Assembly: GCA_964543905.1 (NCBI GenBank)
Contig: CAZIZO010000001.1
Location: 411,553 to 475,552, forward strand
DNA from: GCA-016699835 sp964543905
GTDB taxonomy: Bacteria; Planctomycetota; Phycisphaerae; Phycisphaerales; UBA1924
Direction: 5' to 3'
DNA: 64,000 bases
Part shown: positions 17,274-25,533 of the stretch, piece after piece
Position numbering within the stretch: the stretch's first letter is position 1
Layout of the letters: each line of letters begins with the position of its first letter
Made by a program: the position numbers and the translations under genes
Notes under the pieces: model-generated
Databases searched by the model: none
The model's input: only the letters and a program-made list of their open reading frames with translations
What the model was told of the DNA's origin: nothing

Positions 17274-18311
17274 TTAGTTCGCGCCCGCCAGCGCCGCGGT
17301 TTCCGTTTCCAAATACCGCCCCATCGCTCGATACCGCTCATATCGCTGTTCGAGGACCGTATCAATGGGCAAGCGGCTCAGATTCTGGATGTTCTGCACG
17401 ATCCACCGCTGCAGCGCGTCCGCCGTGGCCCGCTGGTCGCGATGGGCCCCGCCGACGGGCTCCGGGATGATCTCGTCGATAATGCCCAGTTCCAGATTGT
17501 CCCGCGCCGTGAGTTTCAGCGCCTTCGCCGCCGCCGTGTTCGTCTGCTCGTTCGCTTCCTTCCACAGGATCGCGGCACATCCCTCAGGGCTGATCACCGA
17601 ATACCACGAGTTTTGCAGCATCGCGACCTTGTCCGCCACCGCGATCCCCAGCGCCCCGCCCGACCCTCCTTCCCCGATGATGATGCTCACGATCGGCGTG
17701 CGAAGCCGGCTCATCTCTCGCATGTTCACCGCGATCGCCTCCGCCTGTCCGCGTTGCTCGGCCCCCAGCCCCGGATATGCCCCGGGCGTGTCCACCAGCG
17801 TCACGATCGGCACGCCGTACTTCTCGGCCAACTGCATCTTCGCCAGCGCCTTGCGATACCCCTCCGGGTGCGCACACCCGAAGTGGCACGACAACTTCTC
17901 GCTCGTCTCCTTGCCCTTCTGATGACCCACCAGCATCACCTTCACCGGCCCGATGCGCGCAAACCCCGTCACGATCGCGGGATCGTCCCCATACCGCCGA
18001 TCCCCATGCAACTCGGCGAAATCGCGCGTGATCATGTTGATGTAATCGCGTGTCTGCGGACGAAGTGGATGGCGGGCCACCCGCACCGTCTGCCACGCCG
18101 TCAACTTGCCGTACAACTCACGCAGCAAGTCCCCGTGCCGCTGACGAAGCGACTCCAACTCCCGCATCATCGTCGCGCCCACCTCGTCCGTCGCGGCGGC
18201 TTCCGACCCCACCGCCGCCAGATGGTCCTTCAACTTCAACTCCGTTTGGTCGATCTGCGTCTGGAGTTCCTGCAGCGGCTTCTCAAAGTCGAGTTGATAA
18301 AAGGTCGCCAT
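17274..18311 (-). CDS. accA: Acetyl-CoA carboxylase carboxyltransferase subunit alpha
   Basis: Transfers carboxyl from biotin carboxyl carrier protein to acetyl-CoA, the first committed step of fatty acid synthesis, as an alpha2beta2 complex with AccD. 345 residues from the ATG at 18309-18311. Family text is clear: FEKPLQELQTQIDQTELKLK, HPLRPQTRDYINMI, GHQKGKETSEKLSCHFGCAH, TLVDTPGAYPGLGAEQRGQA, IIIGEGGSGGALGIAVADKV and SVISPEGCAAILWKE. A longer open frame to 19208 is antisense to proC and not real. Its start is 42 nt from the divergent proC start. accD is not in this window. Confidence 0.97.
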   Translation of the reverse strand: MATFYQLDFEKPLQELQTQIDQTELKLKDHLAAVGSEAAATDEVGATMMRELESLRQRHGDLLRELYGKLTAWQTVRVARHPLRPQTRDYINMITRDFAELHGDRRYGDDPAIVTGFARIGPVKVMLVGHQKGKETSEKLSCHFGCAHPEGYRKALAKMQLAEKYGVPIVTLVDTPGAYPGLGAEQRGQAEAIAVNMREMSRLRTPIVSIIIGEGGSGGALGIAVADKVAMLQNSWYSVISPEGCAAILWKEANEQTNTAAAKALKLTARDNLELGIIDEIIPEPVGGAHRDQRATADALQRWIVQNIQNLSRLPIDTVLEQRYERYRAMGRYLETETAALAGAN

Positions 18312-18353
18312 GACGCGAAGTGTAGTGCCGATCGCCCCGCGATACGCTTGTCC

Positions 18354-19226
18354 ATGACCTCCCCCTCCACCGCTCTCGGTTGCCTCGCGGTTATCGGCGG
18401 CGGAAACATGGGCGAAGCCATCGTCCGCGGCGCCCTCGCCTGCGGCGTGCTCCAGCCCTCCGGCGTCGTCGTGGCCGATCCATCCGCCGATCGCCGACGC
18501 GTCTTCGATGGCATGCAGGTCCACACGACCGATTCCATCGCCACATGCATCCGCCACTTCGCCGAGATGTGGCCCAACAGCATGACGCGAGGCGCGATCC
18601 TTCTCGCGGTCAAACCCCAGATGATGGAGGGCGTAGCCCAGGACCTCTCGCCCGCCATCCGCGGGCACTTCCAGAACGGCATCCCCGTGCTCAGCATCCT
18701 CGCCGGAACGCCCCTCGCGCGACTGCACGACATGCTCGGCACGCACGCCCGCCTCGTCCGCGCCATGCCCAATCTCCCCGCTCGCATCCGCCAGGGTGCA
18801 ACCGCCCTCTGCTTCGGCCCCACCGCGACCGACGAGGACCGATCTCTCGCCCGCAAACTCTTCGAATCCGTCGGCCCCACGGTCGTCAGCATCGACGAGT
18901 CGCTCATGGACGCCTTTACCGCCCTCGCCGGTTCCGGGCCCGCCTACCTCTTCTACCTCGCCGAGGCGATGATGCGAGCGGCCCGGGAACTGGGCTTCGA
19001 CGATGCCACCGCCGCACGCCTCGTCCGTCAAACACTGCTCGGCTCCGCCATGCTGCTCGCGGAATCGTGCGATGATCCGAGCGTCCTCCGCGCCGCCGTC
19101 ACCAGCAAGGGCGGCACGACCGCCGCCGCCGTCGATCGGCTCGATCACGCCGGCGCCTTGCAGACCTGGATCGACGCGATGCGTGCGGCCCGCGATCGCG
19201 GGGCCCAACTCGCGCGCGGCGCCTAG
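18354..19226 (+). CDS. proC: Pyrroline-5-carboxylate reductase
   Basis: Final step of proline synthesis, reducing pyrroline-5-carboxylate with NAD(P)H. 290 residues from the ATG at 18354. The Rossmann motif VIGGGNMGEAIVRGAL (about 13-28), LLAVKPQMME, VRAMPNLPARIRQGATAL and the C-terminal helical signature FTALAGSGPAYLFYLAEAM plus VTSKGGTTAAAVDRL are all present. The open frame reaching back to 16407 is antisense to accA and dksA. It is divergent from accA with a 42-nt gap and its stop is 3 nt from the convergent ABC permease stop. Confidence 0.97.
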   Translation: MTSPSTALGCLAVIGGGNMGEAIVRGALACGVLQPSGVVVADPSADRRRVFDGMQVHTTDSIATCIRHFAEMWPNSMTRGAILLAVKPQMMEGVAQDLSPAIRGHFQNGIPVLSILAGTPLARLHDMLGTHARLVRAMPNLPARIRQGATALCFGPTATDEDRSLARKLFESVGPTVVSIDESLMDAFTALAGSGPAYLFYLAEAMMRAARELGFDDATAARLVRQTLLGSAMLLAESCDDPSVLRAAVTSKGGTTAAAVDRLDHAGALQTWIDAMRAARDRGAQLARGA

Positions 19227-19229
19227 CCC

Positions 19230-20429
19230 TTAGAAATCTCGACGAGCAAAGACCCAACTCGCGATCCCCAGCACGACCAACTCAAACCCGATCGACGTCC
19301 CGATCACCCACGCCACGCTCCGCGACTTGATGACCCTCTCGATCCGCTGCGTGAGTTGACGCTGGTCGGCCCGCGACATGTTGCCCATGCTGATGACGTT
19401 CGCCGGGTCCCGCGCCGTCTCTTCGTCGTCGCTCTTGAGGTTGAGGTCCTTGAGCAGTCGCCGCTCCAGCAACGAGACGGTCTCGCTCGTCTTGGGAAAC
19501 ACGGTCTTGGCGGCCACCACCACGCGCGTCCAGAACTGCCACTGCGGCGCTCGCTCCTTCGCCTTCGCCAGGTCCGTGCGCATCTTCGCGATTCGGGAAT
19601 CTCGCTTCTCGATCTCCTCACGCGTCGGCTCGCCCGTGCCGATCGGCTGTGCCTCGGCATCCCGAATCCCCTCCGCCGCCTCGCGCCGCGCCCGCTCGCG
19701 ATCTTCCGTGATGCCCTTGATCGCCGCGGCCTCCAACCGCTCGATCCGGGCCGTCAGTTGCTCCACTCGCATCGCGTTCACTTCACGCAACTGCAGCATG
19801 ATCCCGTCCGTCGCGTTCAGCCCAAACAGAAAGAGCCAGAAGAGCAGGGTGAGCAGCAGCGAAGCGATCGTCGATCTCGTGATCAGCCCCAGCAGCACGC
19901 ACACCGAGTACAGATAACTGTAAAACAGCACGACCAGCGGGATCGCCAGGAACACCCCCGGCTCCCAACTCTTCCCCCGAAACCCGATCACGAGGAAGCA
20001 CGCCGTCGTGAAGATCGCGACCTGCAACGTCGTGAACAGCAGCCCAACCGCGAACTTGGTCAGGAACAGCCTCACCCGTCCGATGGGCTTGCTCAGGGTG
20101 AGTTCGATGGCGCCACCCGCGATGAACTGCGGGATCATGCCCGCCGTCGAGACGAGCGCGAGGATCGTCGCGAGCCACGCGAGCCAGAACCCGATGCCGA
20201 AGTTGGCGAAGATGCGCTTGTAGAGTTGGTCGGGGGGGATCAGATCGCTGTTGATCCCCGCGCCAAAGTCGCCCAACTCAAACCACAACAGAGAGATGCC
20301 GCTCTTGTCGATCCCGATCGACGCAAACCCCGCCACGACCAGCCCGGACAGGAACAGCGTGAGCCAGAACAGTTTCTGGCTGTTCAGTTGGCGATAGGAA
20401 TCTTGGAGGAGTGCGAGTGTTTGCGTCAT
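19230..20429 (-). CDS. ABC transporter permease with cytoplasmic coiled-coil insert
   Basis: 399-residue integral membrane protein (ABC-2/NatB-like). Membrane segments lie near 20-37, 86-108, 120-145, 155-180, 186-205 and at the C-terminus (WVIGTSIGFELVVLGIASWV). A charged stretch of about 150 residues between the fifth and last helices (MRVEQLTARIERLEAAAIKG and on) is predicted coiled coil, unusual for a simple permease. The start is the ATG at 20427-20429 (MTQTLALLQDSYRQL). The ATPase gene lies immediately upstream (32 nt), so the two should form one exporter or envelope-modifying transporter. Substrate unknown. Confidence 0.88.
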   Translation of the reverse strand: MTQTLALLQDSYRQLNSQKLFWLTLFLSGLVVAGFASIGIDKSGISLLWFELGDFGAGINSDLIPPDQLYKRIFANFGIGFWLAWLATILALVSTAGMIPQFIAGGAIELTLSKPIGRVRLFLTKFAVGLLFTTLQVAIFTTACFLVIGFRGKSWEPGVFLAIPLVVLFYSYLYSVCVLLGLITRSTIASLLLTLLFWLFLFGLNATDGIMLQLREVNAMRVEQLTARIERLEAAAIKGITEDRERARREAAEGIRDAEAQPIGTGEPTREEIEKRDSRIAKMRTDLAKAKERAPQWQFWTRVVVAAKTVFPKTSETVSLLERRLLKDLNLKSDDEETARDPANVISMGNMSRADQRQLTQRIERVIKSRSVAWVIGTSIGFELVVLGIASWVFARRDF

Positions 20430-20461
20430 GCTGCGTCGCGGGCCGCCGGGCCCAGCCCCAC

Positions 20462-21442
20462 CTACTTGGATCGATCCGCCCCGGGCGTCAAGGTCTTTCC
20501 CGTGCTCGGGTCCACCACCGCGGCCATGAACAGGTCTTCGAGCGAAGGACGAACGCCCCGCAACGTGCGGAGGACCCCGCCGTGATGCCGCACCGCGTCC
20601 ACGATCGGCTGCACCGATCGCGCGTCCGTCGTCGCGACGCGAAGCACGCTCCCCAGGACTTCGCACCTCGGACCACCCGACACCCTCGACATCACCGCGG
20701 CCCACACGGGCGCCGCCTCGACCGCCGTCGCCTGGAGTTCGAGTTCGTAGTACTGCTTGTCCCGCGTCAGTTCGTCGATCGTCCCCTGCGACGACACACG
20801 CCCCTGCACGAGGATCGCCACGCGATCACACACCAGTTCCAACTCGCTCAACAGGTGTGAGTTGAGAAAGACCGTCATCCCTTCCTCACGCAATCGCGAG
20901 CAGATCGCCCGGATGTCTCGCCGACCGACCGGGTCCACGCCATCCGTCGGCTCATCGAGCACGACCAGGTCCGGATCGTTCACGAGCGCCTGCGCGATCC
21001 CCACGCGCTGGCGCATCCCCTTGGAGTATCCCCGCACCTTGGTCTTCGCCCAGTCCTTCATCCCCACGAGTTCGAGGAGTTCCCCCGTGCGTTTGCGACG
21101 GTGCGCGCGGGGCACGCCGCTGAGCGCGCCGTAGAAATCCACCACCTGCTCGCCCGTGAGGTAATCCGGAAACCGATGGTGCTCGGGCAAGTACCCGACC
21201 CGTCGCAGCGTCGCCTTGTGCCCGAGGCGCTCGCCCAACATCGTGCCCTCCGCCCGCGTGGGCGAGATGACCGTCATCAGGATCTTGACGAGCGTGCTCT
21301 TCCCCGCGCCGTTCGGCCCGAGCAACCCAAAGACCTCGCCCTTGTGCACACGCATCTCGATCCCGCGGAGCGCCTGCACCCCGCCGCGATAGGTCTTAGC
21401 GACGTGCGACAGGTCGATGGCAAAGGGCGACTCGGACGTCAT
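20462..21442 (-). CDS. ABC transporter ATP-binding protein
   Basis: 326-residue nucleotide-binding subunit: Walker A GLLGPNGAGKST, Q-loop region YLPEHHRFPDYL, signature RGYSKGMRQRVGIAQAL (SKGMRQ rather than LSGGQ, typical of ABC-2/NatA types), Walker B DLVVLDEPTDGVDP and switch LNSHLLSELE. About 90 residues at the C-terminus form the DUF-type tail common to NatA-like ATPases. The start MTSESPFAIDLS (ATG at 21440-21442) was preferred; an upstream ATG at 21481 has GGAGG touching it too closely. It drives the permease encoded just downstream. Confidence 0.93.
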   Translation of the reverse strand: MTSESPFAIDLSHVAKTYRGGVQALRGIEMRVHKGEVFGLLGPNGAGKSTLVKILMTVISPTRAEGTMLGERLGHKATLRRVGYLPEHHRFPDYLTGEQVVDFYGALSGVPRAHRRKRTGELLELVGMKDWAKTKVRGYSKGMRQRVGIAQALVNDPDLVVLDEPTDGVDPVGRRDIRAICSRLREEGMTVFLNSHLLSELELVCDRVAILVQGRVSSQGTIDELTRDKQYYELELQATAVEAAPVWAAVMSRVSGGPRCEVLGSVLRVATTDARSVQPIVDAVRHHGGVLRTLRGVRPSLEDLFMAAVVDPSTGKTLTPGADRSK

Positions 21443-21502
21443 GCGGCGAAGTTGTACGCCACCGAAAACCCCCCGTTCCATCCTCCCATCAAGATTGTCG
21501 TT

Positions 21503-22936
21503 TCACCCCTCCCCCCCGGGCGACCGTGCGGGCAACTCCACCTCCATGGTCGTCCCCTGCTTCCAGACGCTCTGCACGCCGATCGTCCCGCCCAGCCGCT
21601 TGACGGCATGCTTGACGATCGCCAGCCCCAGCCCCGTGCCGCGGCGCTTCACGCCCCCCGTGCGGGCCCCGTCGACCTGGTAGAACCTCTCAAAGATGCG
21701 CTGCTGCTGGTTGATCGGGATGCCGATGCCCCGATCGCTCACGCGCAGCCGCACGCCCCCGCCCTCGATCGCGTCACACTCCACCACCACCGTCGTGCCC
21801 TCGTACGCAAACTTCGTCGCATTGTCGACCAGGTTCTGCAGCACCAGGTGCAGCAGTTGGCGGTCGCTCGTGATCTCGCGCACGCCCTCCTTCACGCGCA
21901 CGTCAATCGAAAGCCGCCGCTCCCGGCACGTGGTCTCGAACATCGACGCCACCCCGCCGCAGATCGCGGCCAAGTCCACCCGCTCAAACTGCACCGGCGC
22001 CTCCGGGCTCTCCAGCCGCGAGAGGTCCATCAGGTCGCGTACCAACTCCTCCAGACGCCCCACGTTCGTCGCGATCATCTCCGTCAGACGCGACGCCATC
22101 GAAGGATCGTCCACCGCCCCGTCCCGCAGCGTCTCCACCGCGCCCTTGATCGACGAGAGCGGGGTGCGCAACTCGTGCGACGCGTTCGCCACGAACTCGG
22201 TCTTGAGTTGCACCGCCATCGCCAGGTCCGTCACGTCCCGCAGCGTCACGACCACGCCGCGTGCTTCCCATGCCGCGCCCGATTCGTCCGCCAGCGCCAC
22301 CGGCGCCGCGATCATCTCATGGATGCGCGTCCCCGCCGGCGTCACGAACCGCACCTGCGTCACGCCCAGACGCCCCCCCAACGCGCTCGCGTGCAAGCGC
22401 AACGCGTCCGCTTGCGTAAACAAATCCTCCACCCCCCGACCGAGTACACCACCGAGCCGTGCACCGAAAAACTCGTCGGCCTCCCGATTCCCGATCACCA
22501 CCCGCCCGCCCCCGTCGGTCACCAGCACCGGCTCATGCAGCGCATCCAAGATGGCCGAAAGGTTCGCCGCCCGCGCCCGCGTCGCCGGAACCCAGACCCG
22601 CACGCGCTCCGCGACCGCCGCCGCGAGCGCGGGCAACTCTCCCCCCATCCGCCCTTGTCCCGTGTCGCGCGCTCCCGTTCCGGGGGCGTCTTCGACCCCA
22701 AGGACGGCTTCCATCGAACGCAGTTGGCGCTCGATCACCTCGCTCCCCGCCTCACCCGTCGATCTCGCGCCCCCGAGCAACATCAGCGTCCCCGCCGCCG
22801 CACACGCGCACGCCGCACCCACCGCCATGGGCATCGACCATCCCAACGCCCATGCCACCCCACCGACCCCGGCCGTCGCCCACACCAGGGCCACCCCGAG
22901 CCAAGCCGACCGCGAGTTCAACGTGCCGCGCGCCAT
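21503..22936 (-). CDS. PhoR-type sensor histidine kinase with PAS domain
   Basis: 477 residues: two N-terminal membrane segments (about 12-32 and 36-54), no large periplasmic loop, a PAS domain (about 125-240, LDALHEPVLVTDGGGRVVIG), HisKA with phospho-acceptor His254 in FVANASHELRTPLSS, and an HATPase domain with N box NLVDNATKFA, G1 VSDRGIGIP, F box IFERFYQVD and G2 GTGLGLAIVK. All catalytic elements are intact. The order resembles PhoR, but no response regulator, pst or pho gene is adjacent, so the signal is unknown. It sits 57 nt downstream of the hydantoinase gene and 60 nt upstream of the ABC ATPase start. Confidence 0.95.
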   Translation of the reverse strand: MARGTLNSRSAWLGVALVWATAGVGGVAWALGWSMPMAVGAACACAAAGTLMLLGGARSTGEAGSEVIERQLRSMEAVLGVEDAPGTGARDTGQGRMGGELPALAAAVAERVRVWVPATRARAANLSAILDALHEPVLVTDGGGRVVIGNREADEFFGARLGGVLGRGVEDLFTQADALRLHASALGGRLGVTQVRFVTPAGTRIHEMIAAPVALADESGAAWEARGVVVTLRDVTDLAMAVQLKTEFVANASHELRTPLSSIKGAVETLRDGAVDDPSMASRLTEMIATNVGRLEELVRDLMDLSRLESPEAPVQFERVDLAAICGGVASMFETTCRERRLSIDVRVKEGVREITSDRQLLHLVLQNLVDNATKFAYEGTTVVVECDAIEGGGVRLRVSDRGIGIPINQQQRIFERFYQVDGARTGGVKRRGTGLGLAIVKHAVKRLGGTIGVQSVWKQGTTMEVELPARSPGGEG

Positions 22937-22993
22937 CGCCGCATCCTAGTTCCAGGCCCGCACGCGCGCCCATCCCCACGCGTCAAGATCGCG

Positions 22994-24370
22994 TCAAGCC
23001 CGCGGCACCAGCCTCCCGCCCCCCGCCTGGCCCACGAACGTCCCATCCTCGGCCACCACCTCGCCCCGAAGCGTCACCACACTGGCCCGCCCCTTCACTT
23101 CCCACCCCTCGAACGCCGAGTAGTCCGTCGCCATCTGGTGGGTCTTCGCCGAGATCGTGCCACGGTAGTTGGGATCAAACAGCACCAGGTCCGCGTCCGC
23201 CCCCACGGCGATCCTCCCCTTGCCCGTGAGCCCGAAGATCCGCGCCGCGCGAGTGCTCGCCGCGTCCACAAAGGTGTGGAGGTCGATCCTCCCCGTCGCC
23301 ACCCCGTGCGTGTACAACAACTCCACGCGGTGCTGCACGCTCGGGATGCCGTTGGGGATCTTCGTGAAGTCCTCCTTGCCCATCACCTTCTGTGTCTCAA
23401 AGTCAAAGGGCGCATGGTCCGTCGCCACCGTCGCGAGCGCCCGCGAGCGCAGATGCCTCCACATCCTGGGCAACTGCGCCCGGTCCCGCAGCGGCGGCGA
23501 CATCACGTACTTCGCGCCCTCAAACCCCGCCTGCTCCGTGTACGACTGGTCCAACACCAGGTGCGGCAACACCACCTCCAGGCTCGCCCGCACCCCCCGC
23601 TCCATCGCCCGCAGCCCCTCGTGCACCGCCTCCTCGCAACTCGTGTGCACCACATACACCTCGGCGCCGGTCATCTCCGCGAACGTCATCAAATGGTGCA
23701 CGCCCTCCGCCTCCACACGCACCGGGCGACTCTCCTCGTGATACTCCGGCGCTCGCCGCCCCGCCCCCAGCAACTCCGCCTGACGCTCCGCCACGATCGT
23801 CTCGTTCTCGCAGTGCGCCGTGACCACCACCCCCAACTCCGCCGCCAGTTTCAACGTGTGGTACAACTCCCGGTCATCCACGCCCAAGGCCCCCTTGTAC
23901 GCCAGGAACACCTTGAACGACCGCACCCCGCGCTTCACGATCTCGCGCAGTTGCTTCTCCGCCAGCCCGTCAAACCGCGTCACGCCCATGTGGAACGTGT
24001 AGTCGCACGACGCCACGCCCTCCGCCTTCCCCAGCCACGCCTCGAACGCCGCCAGCGGCTCGTCCCCCTTCCCCGGACAGATCATCTCGATCAGCGTCGT
24101 CGTCCCGCCCACCAGCGCCGCCCGGCTCGCCGTCTCCCACGTGTCCTTCGCGTACGTCCCCATGAAGGGCAAGTACACATGAACATGCGGATCAATAAAC
24201 CCCGGAAACAACAACTTGCCCGTGCCGTCGATCACCCGCGTCCCCGGCGCACAGTCCTCCACCCTGATCGAGCGCCCGATCCGCGTGATCGCTCCACCCT
24301 CCGCGTACACCTCCGCGTCGTATTGCTCCGTCGAGGTCACCACACGCGCGTTCTTGATGAGCAGCGGCAT
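22994..24370 (-). CDS. hydA: Dihydropyrimidinase / D-hydantoinase family amidohydrolase
   Basis: Cyclic amidohydrolase (458 residues from the ATG at 24368-24370, with GGGAGG 6 nt upstream). A binuclear metal centre is indicated by GFIDPHVHVYLP (His62, His64), a likely carboxylated Lys159 in FLAYKG, and VVTAHCENE, VYVVHTSCEEAV and ATDHAPFDFE. It would hydrolyse dihydropyrimidines or hydantoins. It stands alone, without other pyrimidine-catabolic genes nearby. A good sigma70-type promoter lies at 24419-24447. The substrate cannot be read from sequence; allantoinase-like or phenylhydantoinase activity is possible. Confidence 0.92.
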   Translation of the reverse strand: MPLLIKNARVVTSTEQYDAEVYAEGGAITRIGRSIRVEDCAPGTRVIDGTGKLLFPGFIDPHVHVYLPFMGTYAKDTWETASRAALVGGTTTLIEMICPGKGDEPLAAFEAWLGKAEGVASCDYTFHMGVTRFDGLAEKQLREIVKRGVRSFKVFLAYKGALGVDDRELYHTLKLAAELGVVVTAHCENETIVAERQAELLGAGRRAPEYHEESRPVRVEAEGVHHLMTFAEMTGAEVYVVHTSCEEAVHEGLRAMERGVRASLEVVLPHLVLDQSYTEQAGFEGAKYVMSPPLRDRAQLPRMWRHLRSRALATVATDHAPFDFETQKVMGKEDFTKIPNGIPSVQHRVELLYTHGVATGRIDLHTFVDAASTRAARIFGLTGKGRIAVGADADLVLFDPNYRGTISAKTHQMATDYSAFEGWEVKGRASVVTLRGEVVAEDGTFVGQAGGGRLVPRA

Positions 24371-24418
24371 CACGTTCCTCCCAACTTGGCACAACCCATC
24401 TCCAGGCATCCACACCGC

Positions 24419-24447
24419 AGTATCCGCTGCTTGCCCCGCCCCGTCAA
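24419..24447 (-). promoter_or_regulatory. Sigma70-type promoter for hydA
   Basis: Minus-strand TTGACG (24442-24447), 17-nt spacer, GATACT (24419-24424). Five of six -35 and four of six -10 bases match consensus. The predicted start near 24412 gives a leader of about 42 nt before the hydA ATG. Confidence 0.6.
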
Positions 24448-24649
24448 CCACACGATCACGTTGGACGCTTCATCCTCGGCTCTTGCTCGACGTCTCCACC
24501 GCGACGCCCCCAGATCGCGCTCCTCCCCGCGCACCCACTCATCCCGAATTCATCCGCCCTGGTCGCCCCATCGGCTCGGCGTGCGAATGATCCGGGCCCA
24601 AGTCGCTCCGTCCACGCGGCTGAGGAGAGGTCCGAGAGGAACGTTCGCG

Positions 24650-25522
24650 ATGAGAATTGTCCGCAAACTCGCCACCCTCCTGGCCACCCTCCAGGGGTTC
24701 ACGGGCTCCAACGCCCTGCCCCACTCCAGAGCCACCCTCTTCTGGACCTGGCTCCGCCTCCGGCTCAAGGCCAAACTCGCGCCCGCCTCCCGCTCCCACG
24801 CCATCCTGCGCTACCGCGTCGAGACCGACGACCCCGCCGCCCTCGCCTACCTCTTCTTCGAAGTCTTCGCCGTCCAGGAGTACGCCTTTCAATCCACGAG
24901 CGATCGCCCCCTCATCTTCGACGTCGGCGCCAACATCGGCATGGCGACCCTCTTCTTCAAAACGCTCTTCCCCAACGCCATCATCCACACCTTTGAGCCA
25001 AGCCCCCGCACCTTCGAGTTGCTCACCACCAACCTCCGTGCCAACAACCTCTCCGACGTCACGCCCCACAACCTCGCCCTCTCCGACCACGACGGCGAGA
25101 TCGAGTTCTTCACCGACCCCACCAAGGGCGCCTCCATGATCGCCAGCACACGCCCAGAACGCAGCGTCCAGTGGGCCGACCCGGCCCTCGCCGAAAAGGG
25201 CAAGGTGCGGGTCAAGGCCGCCAAACTCTCCGCCTTCATCGACCGCGAGGTCGATTTCCTCAAGATGGACATCGAGGGCGCCGAGCCGCAGGTCCTCGAA
25301 GACCTCGCCGCCTCCGGCACCCTCCGCCGGATCCGCACCCTCGTCATCGAATACCACCACCACATCGCCCCCAAGGACGACGCCCTCGCCAAGTTCCTCC
25401 GCCTCCTCGAAGACCACGGCTTCGGCTACCAACTCCGCGCACCACTGCGCGACCTCTCCGCCCGCGACGAGTTCCAAGACATGCTCGTCGTCGCGTATCG
25501 ACGCGATCGCCACGGCGCCTGA
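24650..25522 (+). CDS. FkbM-family SAM-dependent methyltransferase
   Basis: 290-residue methyltransferase from the ATG at 24650 (AGAGGA 9 nt upstream). SAM motif I is FDVGANIGMAT (about 90-100), with an acidic residue in HTFEPSPRTFELL, NLALSDHDGEIEF and FLKMDIEGAEPQVLEDL, the characteristic FkbM signature. Such enzymes O-methylate sugars, lipids or secondary metabolites. No biosynthetic cluster is adjacent, so the target is unknown; surface polysaccharide is a guess. The very long plus-strand open frame from 21101 upstream of this ATG is antisense to the minus-strand genes. It is convergent with the LEPR-type gene (11 nt between stops). Confidence 0.92.
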   Translation: MRIVRKLATLLATLQGFTGSNALPHSRATLFWTWLRLRLKAKLAPASRSHAILRYRVETDDPAALAYLFFEVFAVQEYAFQSTSDRPLIFDVGANIGMATLFFKTLFPNAIIHTFEPSPRTFELLTTNLRANNLSDVTPHNLALSDHDGEIEFFTDPTKGASMIASTRPERSVQWADPALAEKGKVRVKAAKLSAFIDREVDFLKMDIEGAEPQVLEDLAASGTLRRIRTLVIEYHHHIAPKDDALAKFLRLLEDHGFGYQLRAPLRDLSARDEFQDMLVVAYRRDRHGA

Positions 25523-25533
25523 CGCGCCATCGC

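Noticed and set aside
18312..19208. N-terminal extension of accA to a 644-residue protein
   Set aside because: The extension is antisense to proC and has no homology; accA begins at 18311.
21101..24649. Very long plus-strand open frame (21101 to 25522) suggesting a 1473-residue protein
   Set aside because: Only the last 290 residues (from 24650) have homology, as an FkbM methyltransferase. The rest is antisense to the sensor kinase and hydantoinase, and Arg/His/Pro-rich as expected from codon bias that rarely uses TTA, CTA or TCA.
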